Below are positions 36,179 through 45,022 of a stretch of DNA of 57,623 bases, piece by piece (positions within the stretch are counted from its first letter, which is position 1; every line of letters starts with the position of its first letter). A program made the position numbers and the translations under genes. Below the pieces are notes generated by a model. That model saw only the letters and a program-made list of their open reading frames with translations. It was not told the origin of the DNA and did not search any database. The stretch is from Gemmatimonadales bacterium (GTDB lineage: Bacteria; Gemmatimonadota; Gemmatimonadetes; Longimicrobiales; Gaopeijiaceae). The DNA lies in the NCBI GenBank assembly GCA_007695225.1, contig REED01000146.1, forward strand, positions 1 to 57,623, in the 5' to 3' direction.

Positions 36179-37540
36179 TCAGGCGATTCCGGTCCGCAGG
36201 GCCTGGCGCACGGCCTCCACGAAGCGCTCCAACTCCTCCATGGTGGTATAGACGGAAGGGCTGATCCGAAGTCCCCGGCAGTCCGGGTGTCCGATGGGCG
36301 TAACGATGATCCGGTGGCGCTCCCAGAGCCACTCCGCCAGGGGTCCCGGTTCCAGGCCGTCCACGGCGACGTTGGCGATTCCCGCCGCCATCCCCGGCTC
36401 CAGGGAGGTATGGAGCCGGACCCGATCCTCCTGAAGGAGCTCCCGGGCCCAGCGGTCTCTCAGGTAGACCAGGCGGGCCTCCTTCCGGGCGGCCCCGATC
36501 CCCTCGTGGAAGGTGAGGGCGGCGCCGATGGCCAGGTAGTTGGCGCAGGGGTGGGTCCCGATCTCCTCGAACTTCCGGATGTCCGAGTCCAGGTGCTCCG
36601 GAGAGGCCATGAGGGGCCAGAGCCCGGGGATGCGGTCCCGGCGCACATGCAGGAAGCCGGTGCCGAAGGGAGCGAAGAGCCACTTGTGGAGAGAGGTGGC
36701 GTAGTAGTCGCACCCCAGGTCATCCAGGGTGAAGTCGAAGTGGGCGTAGGCGTGGGCCCCGTCCACGATGACGGGGATCTCGTGACGACGGGCCATCTCC
36801 ACCACCTCCCGTACGGGGAGGATCTGCCCGGTGATATTGATCATGTGACACATGAGGATGAGGCGGGTGCGGTCGGTGATCTCCGCCTCGAATCGTCGCA
36901 CGATCTCTCCCGGGTCCTCCGCTGGAACGGGGATGGGGAAGGTTCTGAGAACGATCCCCTCCCGCCGCGCCCGTTGCTCGAAGGTGGTGAGCATCCGGGG
37001 ATAGTCCTGGTCGGTGGTCAGGACCTCATCGCCCGGGGCCAGATCGAATCCGAACTGGCAGATCTGGAGGCCCTCCGACGCGTTCCGCGTGAGGGCCATC
37101 TCCTCGGCGTCGCACCCGAAGTTCCGGGCCAGGCGCTGCCGCACCCCCTCTTTCTGGGGCTCCAGGACCCGCCACATGTTCCGCACCGGGGCCTCGTTGG
37201 AGTAGGCCAGGTACCGGCCCATGGCGTCCTGGACGGCGCCGGGGGCCGGGCTCACTCCCCCGTTGTTCAGGTTCACCAGGGAACGATCCACCCGGAAGGC
37301 CTGCTGCACTTCCCGCCAGAGGTTCTCGTCCCGGGCCGCTTCCCCGGGGGTGCGGGTTTCGGCGTGGAAAGCGTCCGTGATCCCCTCCAACTGGAAGGGG
37401 TCCAGCCATCCTCCGGCCGTGCGGGCCGCCGCTGCGGCCGGGTGGGCCAGAATGGCCCCTCCAGCCATGGAGGAAAGGAAGGAGCGGCGAGTGGGCACGG
37501 GCGCCTCCAGGTTCGAGGTGGACAACCTCCGCTCCGCCAT
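36179..37540 (-). CDS. Tat-exported class V aminotransferase (isopenicillin-N-epimerase-like)
   Basis: A 453-residue PLP protein of fold type I, class V. The ATG at 37540 (MAERRLSTSN) is preferred over an in-frame TTG at 37567. The N-terminus contains TRRSFLSSMAGGAILAHPAAAA, a twin-arginine signal, so a folded PLP enzyme is sent out of the cytoplasm. The catalytic lysine is K286 in SLHKWLFAPFGTGFLHV; upstream are LNNGGVSPAP, NASEGLQ and VIVDGAHAYAHFDF, all typical. This group includes isopenicillin-N epimerase, cysteine desulfurases and kynureninase-like enzymes; the real reaction is unknown. The gene lies between the KamA-like gene and the KorA remnant, on the same strand. Confidence 0.87.
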   Translation of the reverse strand: MAERRLSTSNLEAPVPTRRSFLSSMAGGAILAHPAAAAARTAGGWLDPFQLEGITDAFHAETRTPGEAARDENLWREVQQAFRVDRSLVNLNNGGVSPAPGAVQDAMGRYLAYSNEAPVRNMWRVLEPQKEGVRQRLARNFGCDAEEMALTRNASEGLQICQFGFDLAPGDEVLTTDQDYPRMLTTFEQRARREGIVLRTFPIPVPAEDPGEIVRRFEAEITDRTRLILMCHMINITGQILPVREVVEMARRHEIPVIVDGAHAYAHFDFTLDDLGCDYYATSLHKWLFAPFGTGFLHVRRDRIPGLWPLMASPEHLDSDIRKFEEIGTHPCANYLAIGAALTFHEGIGAARKEARLVYLRDRWARELLQEDRVRLHTSLEPGMAAGIANVAVDGLEPGPLAEWLWERHRIIVTPIGHPDCRGLRISPSVYTTMEELERFVEAVRQALRTGIA

Positions 37541-37593
37541 GATGGGCCCCAGAGTCGCCACAGGCAAAGGGACCCGTCTCCTCGGGCGCCTAT

Positions 37594-37663
37594 CCCGGGA
37601 TCACCGGCCCGACATCATCGGCCCGGGATCACCGGTCCACGATCACCGGCCGGGGATCACCGG
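37594..37663. repeat. 14-bp tandem repeat, five copies, across the 3' end of the KamA-like gene
   Basis: Five 14-bp units of the pattern CCCGGGATCACCGG run without gaps from 37594 to 37663; units 1 and 3 are identical and the others differ at up to four positions. The array covers the last codons and stop (37643) of the aminomutase-like gene. Each unit contains a TGA on the coding strand, so expansion should keep a nearby stop. Confidence 0.85.
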
Positions 37664-39025
37664 AAGGGCGCCCCGGGGGCGTGGTCCCCAGGACTGCTCC
37701 GACTCCCGGGTGAAGAAGAAGGAGGTCTCCCCCAGGGCGGGCTTCAGGTCATGGAGCCAGGTAGCCGCTGGATCGAAGCGGGCGAAGAAGGGGCGGCCCA
37801 CCCAATTGGGGTTCCGGGCCTGGAGGAAGTCCAGGACAAAGACCCTCTCCCCCGCGACCTCCTGGATCCCCAGGATTCGGACCTTCCCCGGATAGGAGGA
37901 CATGGACGGTCCCCGGACCGTCCGGGCCAGCCCCGACATCTGGCGGAACGCATCCTGGAAAATCTGGAAGGCCCGGGCCAGGGGCACTTCGAAGTAGTTC
38001 TTCGCACCGGTGTCCCGCTCCACGAACATGTAGTAGGGGATGAGCCCCTGGCGCACGCCCTCCCGCCAGAGCTGGCCCCAGGCATCGGGATGGTCGTTGA
38101 CCTTTCGGATCAGGGGAGCCTGCATCCGGATCTCGGCGCCGGTATCCCGGATGCGTCGAGCGGCCCGCCGCGCCATGGGGGTCGAGATCTCCACCGGGTG
38201 TGAGTAGTGCCCCATGAGGGCCAGGTGCTTCCCCGAGGCCACGATCTCCTCGAAGAAGCCCAGGAGGTCGTCGGCATCCGAATCGGTGACGAAGCGTTGC
38301 GGCCAGTAGGCCACGGACTTGGTCCCGATGCGAATGGTCTGGACATGGTCCAGTGTCGGGTCGTCCAGGAGGGGCTCCAGGTACGCCCGGAGCATCCGGG
38401 ACTTCATGATGAGGGGGTCACCCCCGGTGACGAGGACGTCGGTGACCTCCGGATGGGCCCGTAGATAGCGCACCAGGTCATCCGACTCACGGGCCTCGAA
38501 CTTCATCTCCGGCATCCCCACGAACTGGGCCCACCGGAAACAGTAGGTGCAGTAGGCATGACAGGTCTGTCCACGGGCGGGAAAGAAGAGGACCGTCTCG
38601 CGGTACTTGTGCTGCATCCCGGGGAGCGGCTCCCCGTCCAGATGCGGCACGTTCTCGGTCATCTGCCCGGCAGGGTGGGGGTTGAGGGAAAGACGGATCT
38701 CCCGAACCAGCTCACCGAGGGCCGTTCCATCTCCGTTTTCCGACTCCTTCCCCGCCAGTCTGCGAACCTCCCGGAACGCACCCGGATCCAGCATCCCGGG
38801 CTGGGGAAAGGTGAGCTGGAAGATGGGGTCATCCGGAACCCGGTCCCAGTCGATGAGCTCCCGGACCACGTACTCGTTCACCCGGAAGGGAAGCACCCTG
38901 GAGACCACCTCCACCGCCTCCCGGAGTTCGCGGTCCAGCGCCTTCCACTGGGGGAGTTTGTCCACGGTTCGGCGGGTAATGGCGCGGTAGCGTTCCGGGG
39001 CATTGCGGGAAGGGGCTCGCAGCAT
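37643..39025 (-). CDS. KamA-family radical SAM aminomutase (lysine 2,3-aminomutase-like)
   Basis: A 460-residue radical SAM enzyme. CHAYCTYCF supplies the iron-sulfur ligands C155, C159 and C162 (CxxxCxxC). The KamA family landmarks follow: VTDVLVTGGDPL (SAM glycine motif), RIGTKSVAYWPQR, HLALMGHYSHPVE and QAPLIRKVNDHPDAWGQLW, the last being the region of the PLP lysine. The N-terminal helical region is longer than in clostridial KamA. Known members use PLP and SAM to move an amino group, as in lysine to beta-lysine; relatives such as EpmB act on a protein. The neighbour is an aminotransferase, consistent with amino-acid chemistry. The exact substrate is unknown. The 3' end lies inside a tandem repeat. 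Confidence 0.86.
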   Translation of the reverse strand: MLRAPSRNAPERYRAITRRTVDKLPQWKALDRELREAVEVVSRVLPFRVNEYVVRELIDWDRVPDDPIFQLTFPQPGMLDPGAFREVRRLAGKESENGDGTALGELVREIRLSLNPHPAGQMTENVPHLDGEPLPGMQHKYRETVLFFPARGQTCHAYCTYCFRWAQFVGMPEMKFEARESDDLVRYLRAHPEVTDVLVTGGDPLIMKSRMLRAYLEPLLDDPTLDHVQTIRIGTKSVAYWPQRFVTDSDADDLLGFFEEIVASGKHLALMGHYSHPVEISTPMARRAARRIRDTGAEIRMQAPLIRKVNDHPDAWGQLWREGVRQGLIPYYMFVERDTGAKNYFEVPLARAFQIFQDAFRQMSGLARTVRGPSMSSYPGKVRILGIQEVAGERVFVLDFLQARNPNWVGRPFFARFDPAATWLHDLKPALGETSFFFTRESEQSWGPRPRGALPVIPGR

Positions 39026-39191
39026 GAGGGTCCTCTCCGGTCTCTGGGATCGACGTGACGGGGTAGCCCTCAGAACGACCCTCGTTCCGCCGAGGGGTTC
39101 CGGTTCCGTCGGACGTCAGGGGAAACGGCCAGCTGGGCGGGGAGTGTGAGATGGGAAGGAACCGCTCCCCGACCGGGCCCATCCACGCCGC

Positions 39192-39225
39192 ACGGCCCGG
39201 AGGGAAAGCCGCCCCTCCGGGCCGT
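39192..39225 (-). terminator. 13-bp perfect hairpin after the Oar-like receptor gene
   Basis: Positions 39192-39204 pair with 39213-39225 around an 8-nt loop, 33 nt after the receptor stop at 39258. No U-tract. It separates the receptor from the KamA-like gene, which starts at 39025 and therefore probably has its own promoter. Confidence 0.65.
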
Positions 39226-39257
39226 CGGCCCTTCGTCACCCAGGTCGTGCGGTGGGA

Positions 39258-42200
39258 TCAGAAGGTGTAGCGCACCCCCAGCTGGATCTGGTAGCGGGAG
39301 GTGAGGTCCGCGATCTGGTTCGCCGTCTCCCGGGGGCTGAACGGCTGCATCAGCATTCGGCCACCCACCACGTCGTTCCGGTCCGCGATGCCGATGAGGT
39401 TGAAGGATTCGTTGGCGACGAACTCCTTCCGCCCCCAGCCTGAGTTCAGGAGGTTCCCCACGTTCAGGATGTCCAGGCTCAGCTCGGCCCGCTGGGTCCC
39501 GATGGTGGGGATCTTCTGAGAGATCCGCAGATCGAACTGGTTGAACCAGGGCTCCTCACAGGCGCCCCGCTCGATGATCTGTCCCCGGGCCTCCCGGAGG
39601 CAGGCCTCGCTCTCGATGAAGTTGTTCAGGTTGGCCCAGGACTGGGAAGCGGAGAGATCCGCCGTCTCCCGGAACCGGATGTCATTGGCGCCTGATGGGA
39701 CGTAGAGGAGGTCGTTGGAGGTCTGCAGGTCGCCGTTGGCATCCCCGTTGTAGACGTAGGTGTAGCGCTGTCCGCTCTCCCCCACGTAGACCAGGGAGAC
39801 GGCCGTGGGGAACCGGTCCACCAGGTTCAACTCGGTGGTGGCGGTGGCCAGGAGCCGATGTCGGATCACGAAGTTGGACCGGGCCGCCGATAGATCGTTG
39901 GGATCGCCGGCGGTGGGGTTGAACCGCCAGTTGGAGATGGCCTGGCTGGATCCGCCCCGGTTCACGTCGAAGGCGTCGGAGTAGGTGTACGCGGCAGAGA
40001 AGCCCCACCCTTCCTGGACCGGGCGCTGGAGCTCGGCCGTGAGGCTGTAGGCGTAGCCCTCCCCGGTGTTGGAGATGTCGATGACCTCGCCCACCGGAAT
40101 GTCATCGGGGCCGGCGGTGATCCGGTTCACCCGGTACTGCTCCCGCCCCTCCCGGGCCTGGGCGCCGGGGTCGCGCTCGATGAGGAGGTTCTGGTACTTG
40201 ATGTCCTGCAGCGTCTTGGTGTAGAGCCCCTCCAGGGTCCCGACGGTGCCCAGGAAACCCGTCTCCCGATCCACCGCGGCCGAGGCCCGGAAGACCTGGG
40301 GGAACTTGTAGTCCGGATCCACCGTGTTGATCTCGTTGGGGGCGAAGGCCGCCCCACCCCCGGCACAGGCCTGGGGCTGGTTGAAGGGATCGGCGGTGAA
40401 GGTGGGCACCTCGGAGTTCCGGCAGGTGAACCGGACGTAGTCGATCCCGGTGTTCCCGTAGGCGTTGGAGATCCAGACGAAGGGGGTCCGGCCGGAGAAG
40501 AGCCCCAGGCCGCCCCGGAGCTGGGTGCTCCGGTCCCCATAGACGTCCCAGTTGAAGCCGATCCGTGGGTTGAACTGGAGGGCGTTGTCCGGAACCTCAC
40601 CGGTCCGACGGCCGATATTGGCCTGGGCCACCACGGGGTTGTCCCGGGGCGACTCGGGAAGCTGGGTCAGGTCGGCACGCACACCATAGGTGAGGGTGAA
40701 GTCATCGGTCATCTCCCAGCGATCCTGAGCGTACAGCGACCAGCGCCGCACAGGGAACTCCGCCCGCTCATCCCCACCGGGGAGGAGGAAGGAGTACTCA
40801 TAGACCGAGGCGCTCCGGTTCCGGAAGTCCTCCATGGAGGAGAAGCGCCAGTTCCCGAAGGGGTTCCGGACGAAGAGGTTGGAGAACCGGAAGAACTCGT
40901 TGGAGGTCCCGATGGTGAAGTTGTGGCTCCCGCGGACGAAGCTGAAGTCGTTGGTGAGCTCCAGGACGTCCTGGTCCAGGGCATTCCGGCCGGAGAAGTT
41001 CTCGGATCCCGCCTGGATGTTGTTGGGCCCACCCACGTCGATGCGGAAGCGGGGGAAGGGCTGGCCGATGTCCCGGGAATCCCGGACGAAGGTGAGTCCC
41101 AGCCGGAGTTCGTTGAAGACGCCCCCGCCGAAGTTGGAGTTCAGCTGGGCCACGGTGGAGTTGGTCCGGGAGTTGAACATGTGCCCGGAGTTCTCGAAAC
41201 CGAAGTTGGGACCCGTTCCTCCATGGGAGCGGTTGGCCTCGGCGTCCACGAAGTTGTGCCGCAGGGTGAGGCGGTGCTCCGGATTGAGCTGGAAGTCCAG
41301 ACGGGCGAAGATGTTGTTCGAGTCCACATTCCGGGGGAAGGTGCCCACCGTCCCCACATCGTAGTTGAACTGGTCCCGCATGATGGTGGCCACTTCGTTG
41401 ATCTCAGATGCCGAGGCACCCGTGTTCACACCGGGGATGGCCGGGTACGGATCCGTCCTGCGGGAGAGCTCACCGGCCACGAAGAAGTGGGCCTGATCGG
41501 TGACGATGGGGCCACCCAGGGAGAAGGCCAGATCCCACTGCTCGAACTCGCTCACCTTGCCGGAGCGTGCGCCGCTGAAGTCCTCGAAGCGGCCGATGAG
41601 GGACTCGTTCCGACCGAAGAAGGCTGCCGTCCCCCGGAAGTCGTTGGTCCCACCCCGGGTCACGGCATTGATGTTGGCCCCGGTGAACCCGCCCTGCCGG
41701 ACATCGAAGGGCGCCAGGTTGACCTGGAACTCCTGGATGGCCTCCAGCGTGATGGGCCGGGCGTTGGCCTGTCCTCCCGGCGTTCCGGACGCCGCCAGTC
41801 CGAAGAGGTCGTTGTTCACCGCCCCGTCGATCTGGATGTTGTTGTAACGATTGTTCCGGCCGCCGGCGGAGGTTCCAGGGGTGGACGCCGTGACCTGGGG
41901 CGTCAGCCGGAGGAAGTCGGTGAAGTCCCGGGAGATGGTAGGAGAGGTGGTGACGATCTCCTCCGTGACCACAGTTCCCGTTCCGGTGCGCCCCCGGGAG
42001 ATGATGGCGCCGGGACGTTCACCGAAGACATCGATCCCCTCCAGCGCCACCGCCTGCTCGGCCAGGACGAAGTCGACCCGCTCGGTCTGACCCAGCGCCA
42101 GGAAGAGATCATCCACCGCCTCGGTACGATAGCCCAGGGCCCGGGCTTCCACCCGGTAGGGGCCACCTGGACGTAGCCCGGGAAAGGTGTACCGCCCGTC

Positions 42201-42407
42201 TGCTCGGCTCATGACCGCCTGCTGCGTTCCGGTGGCCACGTTGACCACGACGATCTGGACGTTCTGGAGGGGATTCCCAGCGGGTGTGGCGATCCGCCCG
42301 GTGAGTCCCGAGGTGGTCACTGCCTGGGCCAGCCCGGGCCCGGCGGAGAGGAGGACGAGGAGGCAGGCCAGCGCCGACCGTCGAATCAGCCTACAAAAGG
42401 AGGCCAT
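39258..42407 (-). CDS. Oar-like TonB-dependent receptor with carboxypeptidase-like N-terminal domain
   Basis: A 1049-residue outer-membrane receptor. The ATG at 42407 gives a signal (MASFCRLIRRS, hydrophobic core, GPGLAQ); an in-frame GTG at 42446 would precede it. Next come a CarboxypepD_reg-like beta-sandwich (GLTGRIATPAGNPLQNVQI), a segment EQAVALEGIDVFG in TonB-box position, and an Oar-type plug: NNRYNNIQIDGAVNNDLFGL, EAIQEFQVNLAPFDVRQGGFTGANINAVTRGGTN (in part). The barrel contains RWSLYAQDRWEMTDDFTLTYGVR and ends QLGVRYTF. Oar of Myxococcus takes part in development and protease release, and relatives import peptides or proteins. There is no SusD nearby. Two mutually exclusive hairpins lie in its leader. 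Confidence 0.92.
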   Translation of the reverse strand: MASFCRLIRRSALACLLVLLSAGPGLAQAVTTSGLTGRIATPAGNPLQNVQIVVVNVATGTQQAVMSRADGRYTFPGLRPGGPYRVEARALGYRTEAVDDLFLALGQTERVDFVLAEQAVALEGIDVFGERPGAIISRGRTGTGTVVTEEIVTTSPTISRDFTDFLRLTPQVTASTPGTSAGGRNNRYNNIQIDGAVNNDLFGLAASGTPGGQANARPITLEAIQEFQVNLAPFDVRQGGFTGANINAVTRGGTNDFRGTAAFFGRNESLIGRFEDFSGARSGKVSEFEQWDLAFSLGGPIVTDQAHFFVAGELSRRTDPYPAIPGVNTGASASEINEVATIMRDQFNYDVGTVGTFPRNVDSNNIFARLDFQLNPEHRLTLRHNFVDAEANRSHGGTGPNFGFENSGHMFNSRTNSTVAQLNSNFGGGVFNELRLGLTFVRDSRDIGQPFPRFRIDVGGPNNIQAGSENFSGRNALDQDVLELTNDFSFVRGSHNFTIGTSNEFFRFSNLFVRNPFGNWRFSSMEDFRNRSASVYEYSFLLPGGDERAEFPVRRWSLYAQDRWEMTDDFTLTYGVRADLTQLPESPRDNPVVAQANIGRRTGEVPDNALQFNPRIGFNWDVYGDRSTQLRGGLGLFSGRTPFVWISNAYGNTGIDYVRFTCRNSEVPTFTADPFNQPQACAGGGAAFAPNEINTVDPDYKFPQVFRASAAVDRETGFLGTVGTLEGLYTKTLQDIKYQNLLIERDPGAQAREGREQYRVNRITAGPDDIPVGEVIDISNTGEGYAYSLTAELQRPVQEGWGFSAAYTYSDAFDVNRGGSSQAISNWRFNPTAGDPNDLSAARSNFVIRHRLLATATTELNLVDRFPTAVSLVYVGESGQRYTYVYNGDANGDLQTSNDLLYVPSGANDIRFRETADLSASQSWANLNNFIESEACLREARGQIIERGACEEPWFNQFDLRISQKIPTIGTQRAELSLDILNVGNLLNSGWGRKEFVANESFNLIGIADRNDVVGGRMLMQPFSPRETANQIADLTSRYQIQLGVRYTF

Positions 42408-42439
42408 GAGGGATTCTCTCAAGTTGAACACATGGAGCC

Positions 42440-42465
42440 GGCCCACGTTCGGGCCGAAAGGCCCG
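42440..42465 (-). promoter_or_regulatory. mutually exclusive hairpins in the Oar-like receptor leader
   Basis: As mRNA: CGGGCC (42465-42460), TTTC, GGCCCG (42455-42450), AACGT, GGGCC (42444-42440). The middle block can pair with the first (6 bp, 4-nt loop) or with the last (5 bp, 6-nt loop), but not with both. The leader also contains a palindrome, CGGATATCATCCG, further upstream at 42549-42561. A switch is possible but unproven. Confidence 0.45.
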
Positions 42466-42675
42466 GGACGAATGAGAAGCCGGCGTTGGAACGAGAAAAG
42501 GGGAGAATGGGGAAGCGAAAAGCAGCAGGGGAAGGTCTTTCCGTCTGGCGGATATCATCCGTCCGCTTCCTGAACCCCCAACGCCCCGAACGGAGCGCTC
42601 ATGGTAAGGATCTCGAGACCTGGACCCAAGCCATCGAAATGTGTGAAAGAAGGTAGTCCTGAACGGGCCACCGGA

Positions 42676-43233
42676 TCAACGGGATTCGGTAACCGTCGGG
42701 TGAACCAGATGGATCAACTCCGGAAAGAACCGCCGTTTCCGGATCTCGGCCCGCACCAGGGACACCGGGAGGCGGAATCGATGCGGCCCGCAACTCCCCG
42801 GGTTCACGAACCATCGGGGTCTCACCTCGCCCCCCCCGACCCCCGGGCCCTCCGTATCTGGATCGGTTTCCGTATCGGGTTCCGTTTCCACCAGGAGGGG
42901 CTGGTGGGTGTGTCCGAAGACCACCACATCTGATCCGGGAAAGATCCGGGAGAGGCGTCTCGGCGTCGTTCCATGGGAGGCGAGGTGCCCATGAACCACC
43001 GTGAAGCGAAGCCCTTCCAGTTCCACCGAGGCGGCTTCGGGAAGCCGCGACCGGATCTCCCACCCGTCGGTATTCCCGTGGACGGCGGTGACGGGGGCCA
43101 GGGCCTCCAGCGCCAGGAGGATATCCGGATCTCCCACGTCTCCGGCATGGAGGATATGCTCCACTCCCTCCAGAGCGGGGAAGACCTCCGGACGGAGGAG
43201 TCCGTGGGTGTCCGAGAGGATTCCGATCTTCAT
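42676..43233 (-). CDS. YfcE-like metallophosphoesterase
   Basis: A 185-residue calcineurin-like phosphoesterase of the YfcE/MJ0936 group, which cleave phosphodiesters with a two-metal centre. The five metal-site blocks are visible: SDTHG, HAGDVGD, VHGNTD, VVHGH and FGHTHQP. An Asp/Thr-rich insert and a VGGGEVRPR segment lie before the final NPGSCG motif, making it slightly longer than the family norm. The ATG overlaps the stop of the glycosyltransferase gene by 4 nt (ATGA). It is the last gene of the minus-strand operon that begins with imuB. Natural substrate unknown, as for most of the family. Confidence 0.9.
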   Translation of the reverse strand: MKIGILSDTHGLLRPEVFPALEGVEHILHAGDVGDPDILLALEALAPVTAVHGNTDGWEIRSRLPEAASVELEGLRFTVVHGHLASHGTTPRRLSRIFPGSDVVVFGHTHQPLLVETEPDTETDPDTEGPGVGGGEVRPRWFVNPGSCGPHRFRLPVSLVRAEIRKRRFFPELIHLVHPTVTESR

Positions 43234-44537
43234 GGGACGTGGGCCGCAGAGATGCCCTCGGGAGCCGATCGCTCCTGAAGGTCTTCAGGGTCCTCAATGC
43301 CTTCAGGAGTGCCGTTCAGGGGGGACACGTCATGCGGCACATCGTCCCAGGGAGGGCCCTGGGCATCTCTCGCCTCCCGTCCTACCTCGGCCAGGAAGCG
43401 CTCCGCCACCTTCTCCACCCCGAAGGCCCCTACCCGCTTCCGGCCCTCTTCTCCCATCCGACGACGCAGCTCCGGATCACCCAGGACACGCAGGAGCGCG
43501 GCGGATAGGGCGTCAGGGGAGCCGGGCGGGACCAGGATCCCCGTCTTTCCGTGCTGCACCACCTCGGGGACGGCCGCCGCCCGGACGGCCACGATGGGGA
43601 GGCCGGCGGCCATGGCCTCCAGGAAGACGATGCCGAATCCCTCCTGGCGGGAGGGAAGGCAGAAGACATGGGACTGGAAGTAGGCCTGGCGCACCACCTC
43701 GTCTTCGGGAAGGGGGCCCTCGAAACTCACCACCCGGGAGAGTCCCAGTTCGGCGGTCAGGGCCTGGAGCCGGGGGAGCTCGGGGCCCCCACCCAGCACC
43801 CGGAGGCGGAGGTTCGGGACCTGCCGACGGACCATGGGAAGGGCCCGGATGAGCGTTGCGGTATCCTTCCTCGGGTACTGGCGGGCCACCGAGAGGAGGG
43901 TGGGGACCTGGGGGCGGGGCGGGGGATCGGCAGCCAGGGCCTGCCAGGGCGCCAGATCCAGCGCCTCCGGCACCACCCGGATGCGCCGGGGGTCCAGTCC
44001 GTAGACCCGGGTCGCCACCTCCGCCGAATACCGGCTGGGGACCACCACCCGGTGGGCGCCCCGGGCGCTCCGGGCTTCCAGGAGGGCCAGGAAGCGGAGT
44101 TGGGCCCGAGCCCGGCCCCGGGCAAAACGGGCCTCGTCGGCGGCGATTCCCTTCAGGGCCAGGATGAAGCCCGGTCGGGGTCGGGAGGAGGACCCCGACC
44201 ACCGTACCCCGTCGATGTCGAAGCCCACCACCAGATCGAAGGGTCCCTCCCGCCGGATCCGGCGAGGGAGGAGGGCATTGTACCGGAGCCGCCGGTAGAG
44301 AAGAGACATCTCTCCCCCGGAAGGCGGGGCCGTCCCGTTCCTGGAAGGCCCCACGAAGACCACCTCATGCCCCAGCCGGGAAAGGCCCCGAGCCAGGTTC
44401 ATGATCCCTACCGCCGTTCCTGTTCCCTCGGCGGTAGCCGTCTTCCAGGAGTCCACGAAGGCGATGCGCAGGGGGGTCACCGTAGCCAGGGGTGGGGACG
44501 ATGGATGGGACGGCCGGTCCCGGGCCGGACCGTTCAA
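43230..44537 (-). CDS. family 4 glycosyltransferase
   Basis: A 435-residue retaining GT-B glycosyltransferase. The acceptor half begins LRIAFVDSW and contains GTGTAVGIMNLARGLSRLGHEV; the donor half has SVARQYPRKDTATLI and the ExFGxxxxE motif as EGFGIVFLEAMAAGLPIVA, which binds the nucleotide sugar. The TTG at 44537 overlaps the pterin-dehydratase stop as TTGA, with GGAAGG upstream, which supports coupling. A GTG at 44480 would give a more compact N-terminus (MTPLRIAF) and is the alternative. The C-terminal 40 residues are a charged tail. Product and acceptor unknown; surface or storage glycan synthesis is likely. Confidence 0.88.
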   Translation of the reverse strand: MNGPARDRPSHPSSPPLATVTPLRIAFVDSWKTATAEGTGTAVGIMNLARGLSRLGHEVVFVGPSRNGTAPPSGGEMSLLYRRLRYNALLPRRIRREGPFDLVVGFDIDGVRWSGSSSRPRPGFILALKGIAADEARFARGRARAQLRFLALLEARSARGAHRVVVPSRYSAEVATRVYGLDPRRIRVVPEALDLAPWQALAADPPPRPQVPTLLSVARQYPRKDTATLIRALPMVRRQVPNLRLRVLGGGPELPRLQALTAELGLSRVVSFEGPLPEDEVVRQAYFQSHVFCLPSRQEGFGIVFLEAMAAGLPIVAVRAAAVPEVVQHGKTGILVPPGSPDALSAALLRVLGDPELRRRMGEEGRKRVGAFGVEKVAERFLAEVGREARDAQGPPWDDVPHDVSPLNGTPEGIEDPEDLQERSAPEGISAAHVP

Positions 44538-44881
44538 GGGCGGCCGGGACCTTCCACGGCGTCCAGGCGGGCGGCCAGGATGAAGTCGTTCTCACTCAGG
44601 CCATCAATGGAATGGGTCCAGATCCGGACGGTGGCCTTCCCCCAGGTGAGGGTGATCTCCGGGTGGTGCTCCTCCATCTCCGCCACCGCTGCGGCCCGGT
44701 TGGTGAAGGCCAGGGCTCCCAGGAAGTCCTCGAACTCGAAAACCCCTTCCAGGTGGTGGTCGTCCACTACCTTCCAGCGATCCGAGACGGCGGCGCGATA
44801 GTCCTCCAGCGCCTTTCCCTTCAGGGGAGGGGAATCTTCACCCAGGGGACGACAGTGTCGGGAGAGCAGATCCATGGTCAT
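44534..44881 (-). CDS. phhB: 4a-hydroxytetrahydrobiopterin dehydratase (pterin-4a-carbinolamine dehydratase)
   Basis: A 115-residue PCD/DCoH-family enzyme that dehydrates 4a-hydroxytetrahydropterin, recycling the cofactor of aromatic amino-acid hydroxylases. Diagnostic residues: EMEEHHPEITLTWGKATVRIWTHS in outline (the HHP and the later His) and GLSENDFILA at the C-terminus. The start at 44881 (or 44875) has GGAGGA just upstream; a frame extending to 45010 would add a low-complexity leader. No phenylalanine hydroxylase gene is in the window. Some bacterial PCDs assist molybdopterin-related chemistry instead. Its stop overlaps the next gene as TTGA. Confidence 0.93.
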   Translation of the reverse strand: MTMDLLSRHCRPLGEDSPPLKGKALEDYRAAVSDRWKVVDDHHLEGVFEFEDFLGALAFTNRAAAVAEMEEHHPEITLTWGKATVRIWTHSIDGLSENDFILAARLDAVEGPGRP

Positions 44882-44892
44882 GGGTCCTCCGG

Positions 44893-44937
44893 CAGATGAT
44901 GCGGCGTCAGATGATGCGGTGGCAGACGAGTGGGCGG
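44893..44937. repeat. 15-bp tandem repeat (two good copies, one degenerate)
   Basis: CAGATGATGCGGCGT and CAGATGATGCGGTGG follow each other at 44893-44922; a diverged copy follows to 44937. It lies just upstream of the pterin-dehydratase start and would encode an Ala/Ser-rich leader if the longer start were used. Confidence 0.65.
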
Positions 44938-45022
44938 CTACCCGGCAATGTCTTAGGGGATCCGGTCCTCCTTTGAAGCCGGGGTTGCCCCCCTGGCAGT
45001 TCATGGCCACGGGACCATCCCC

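Noticed and set aside
37594-37663. CRISPR array
   Set aside because: Units are 14 bp and directly adjacent without spacers, so it is a simple tandem repeat.
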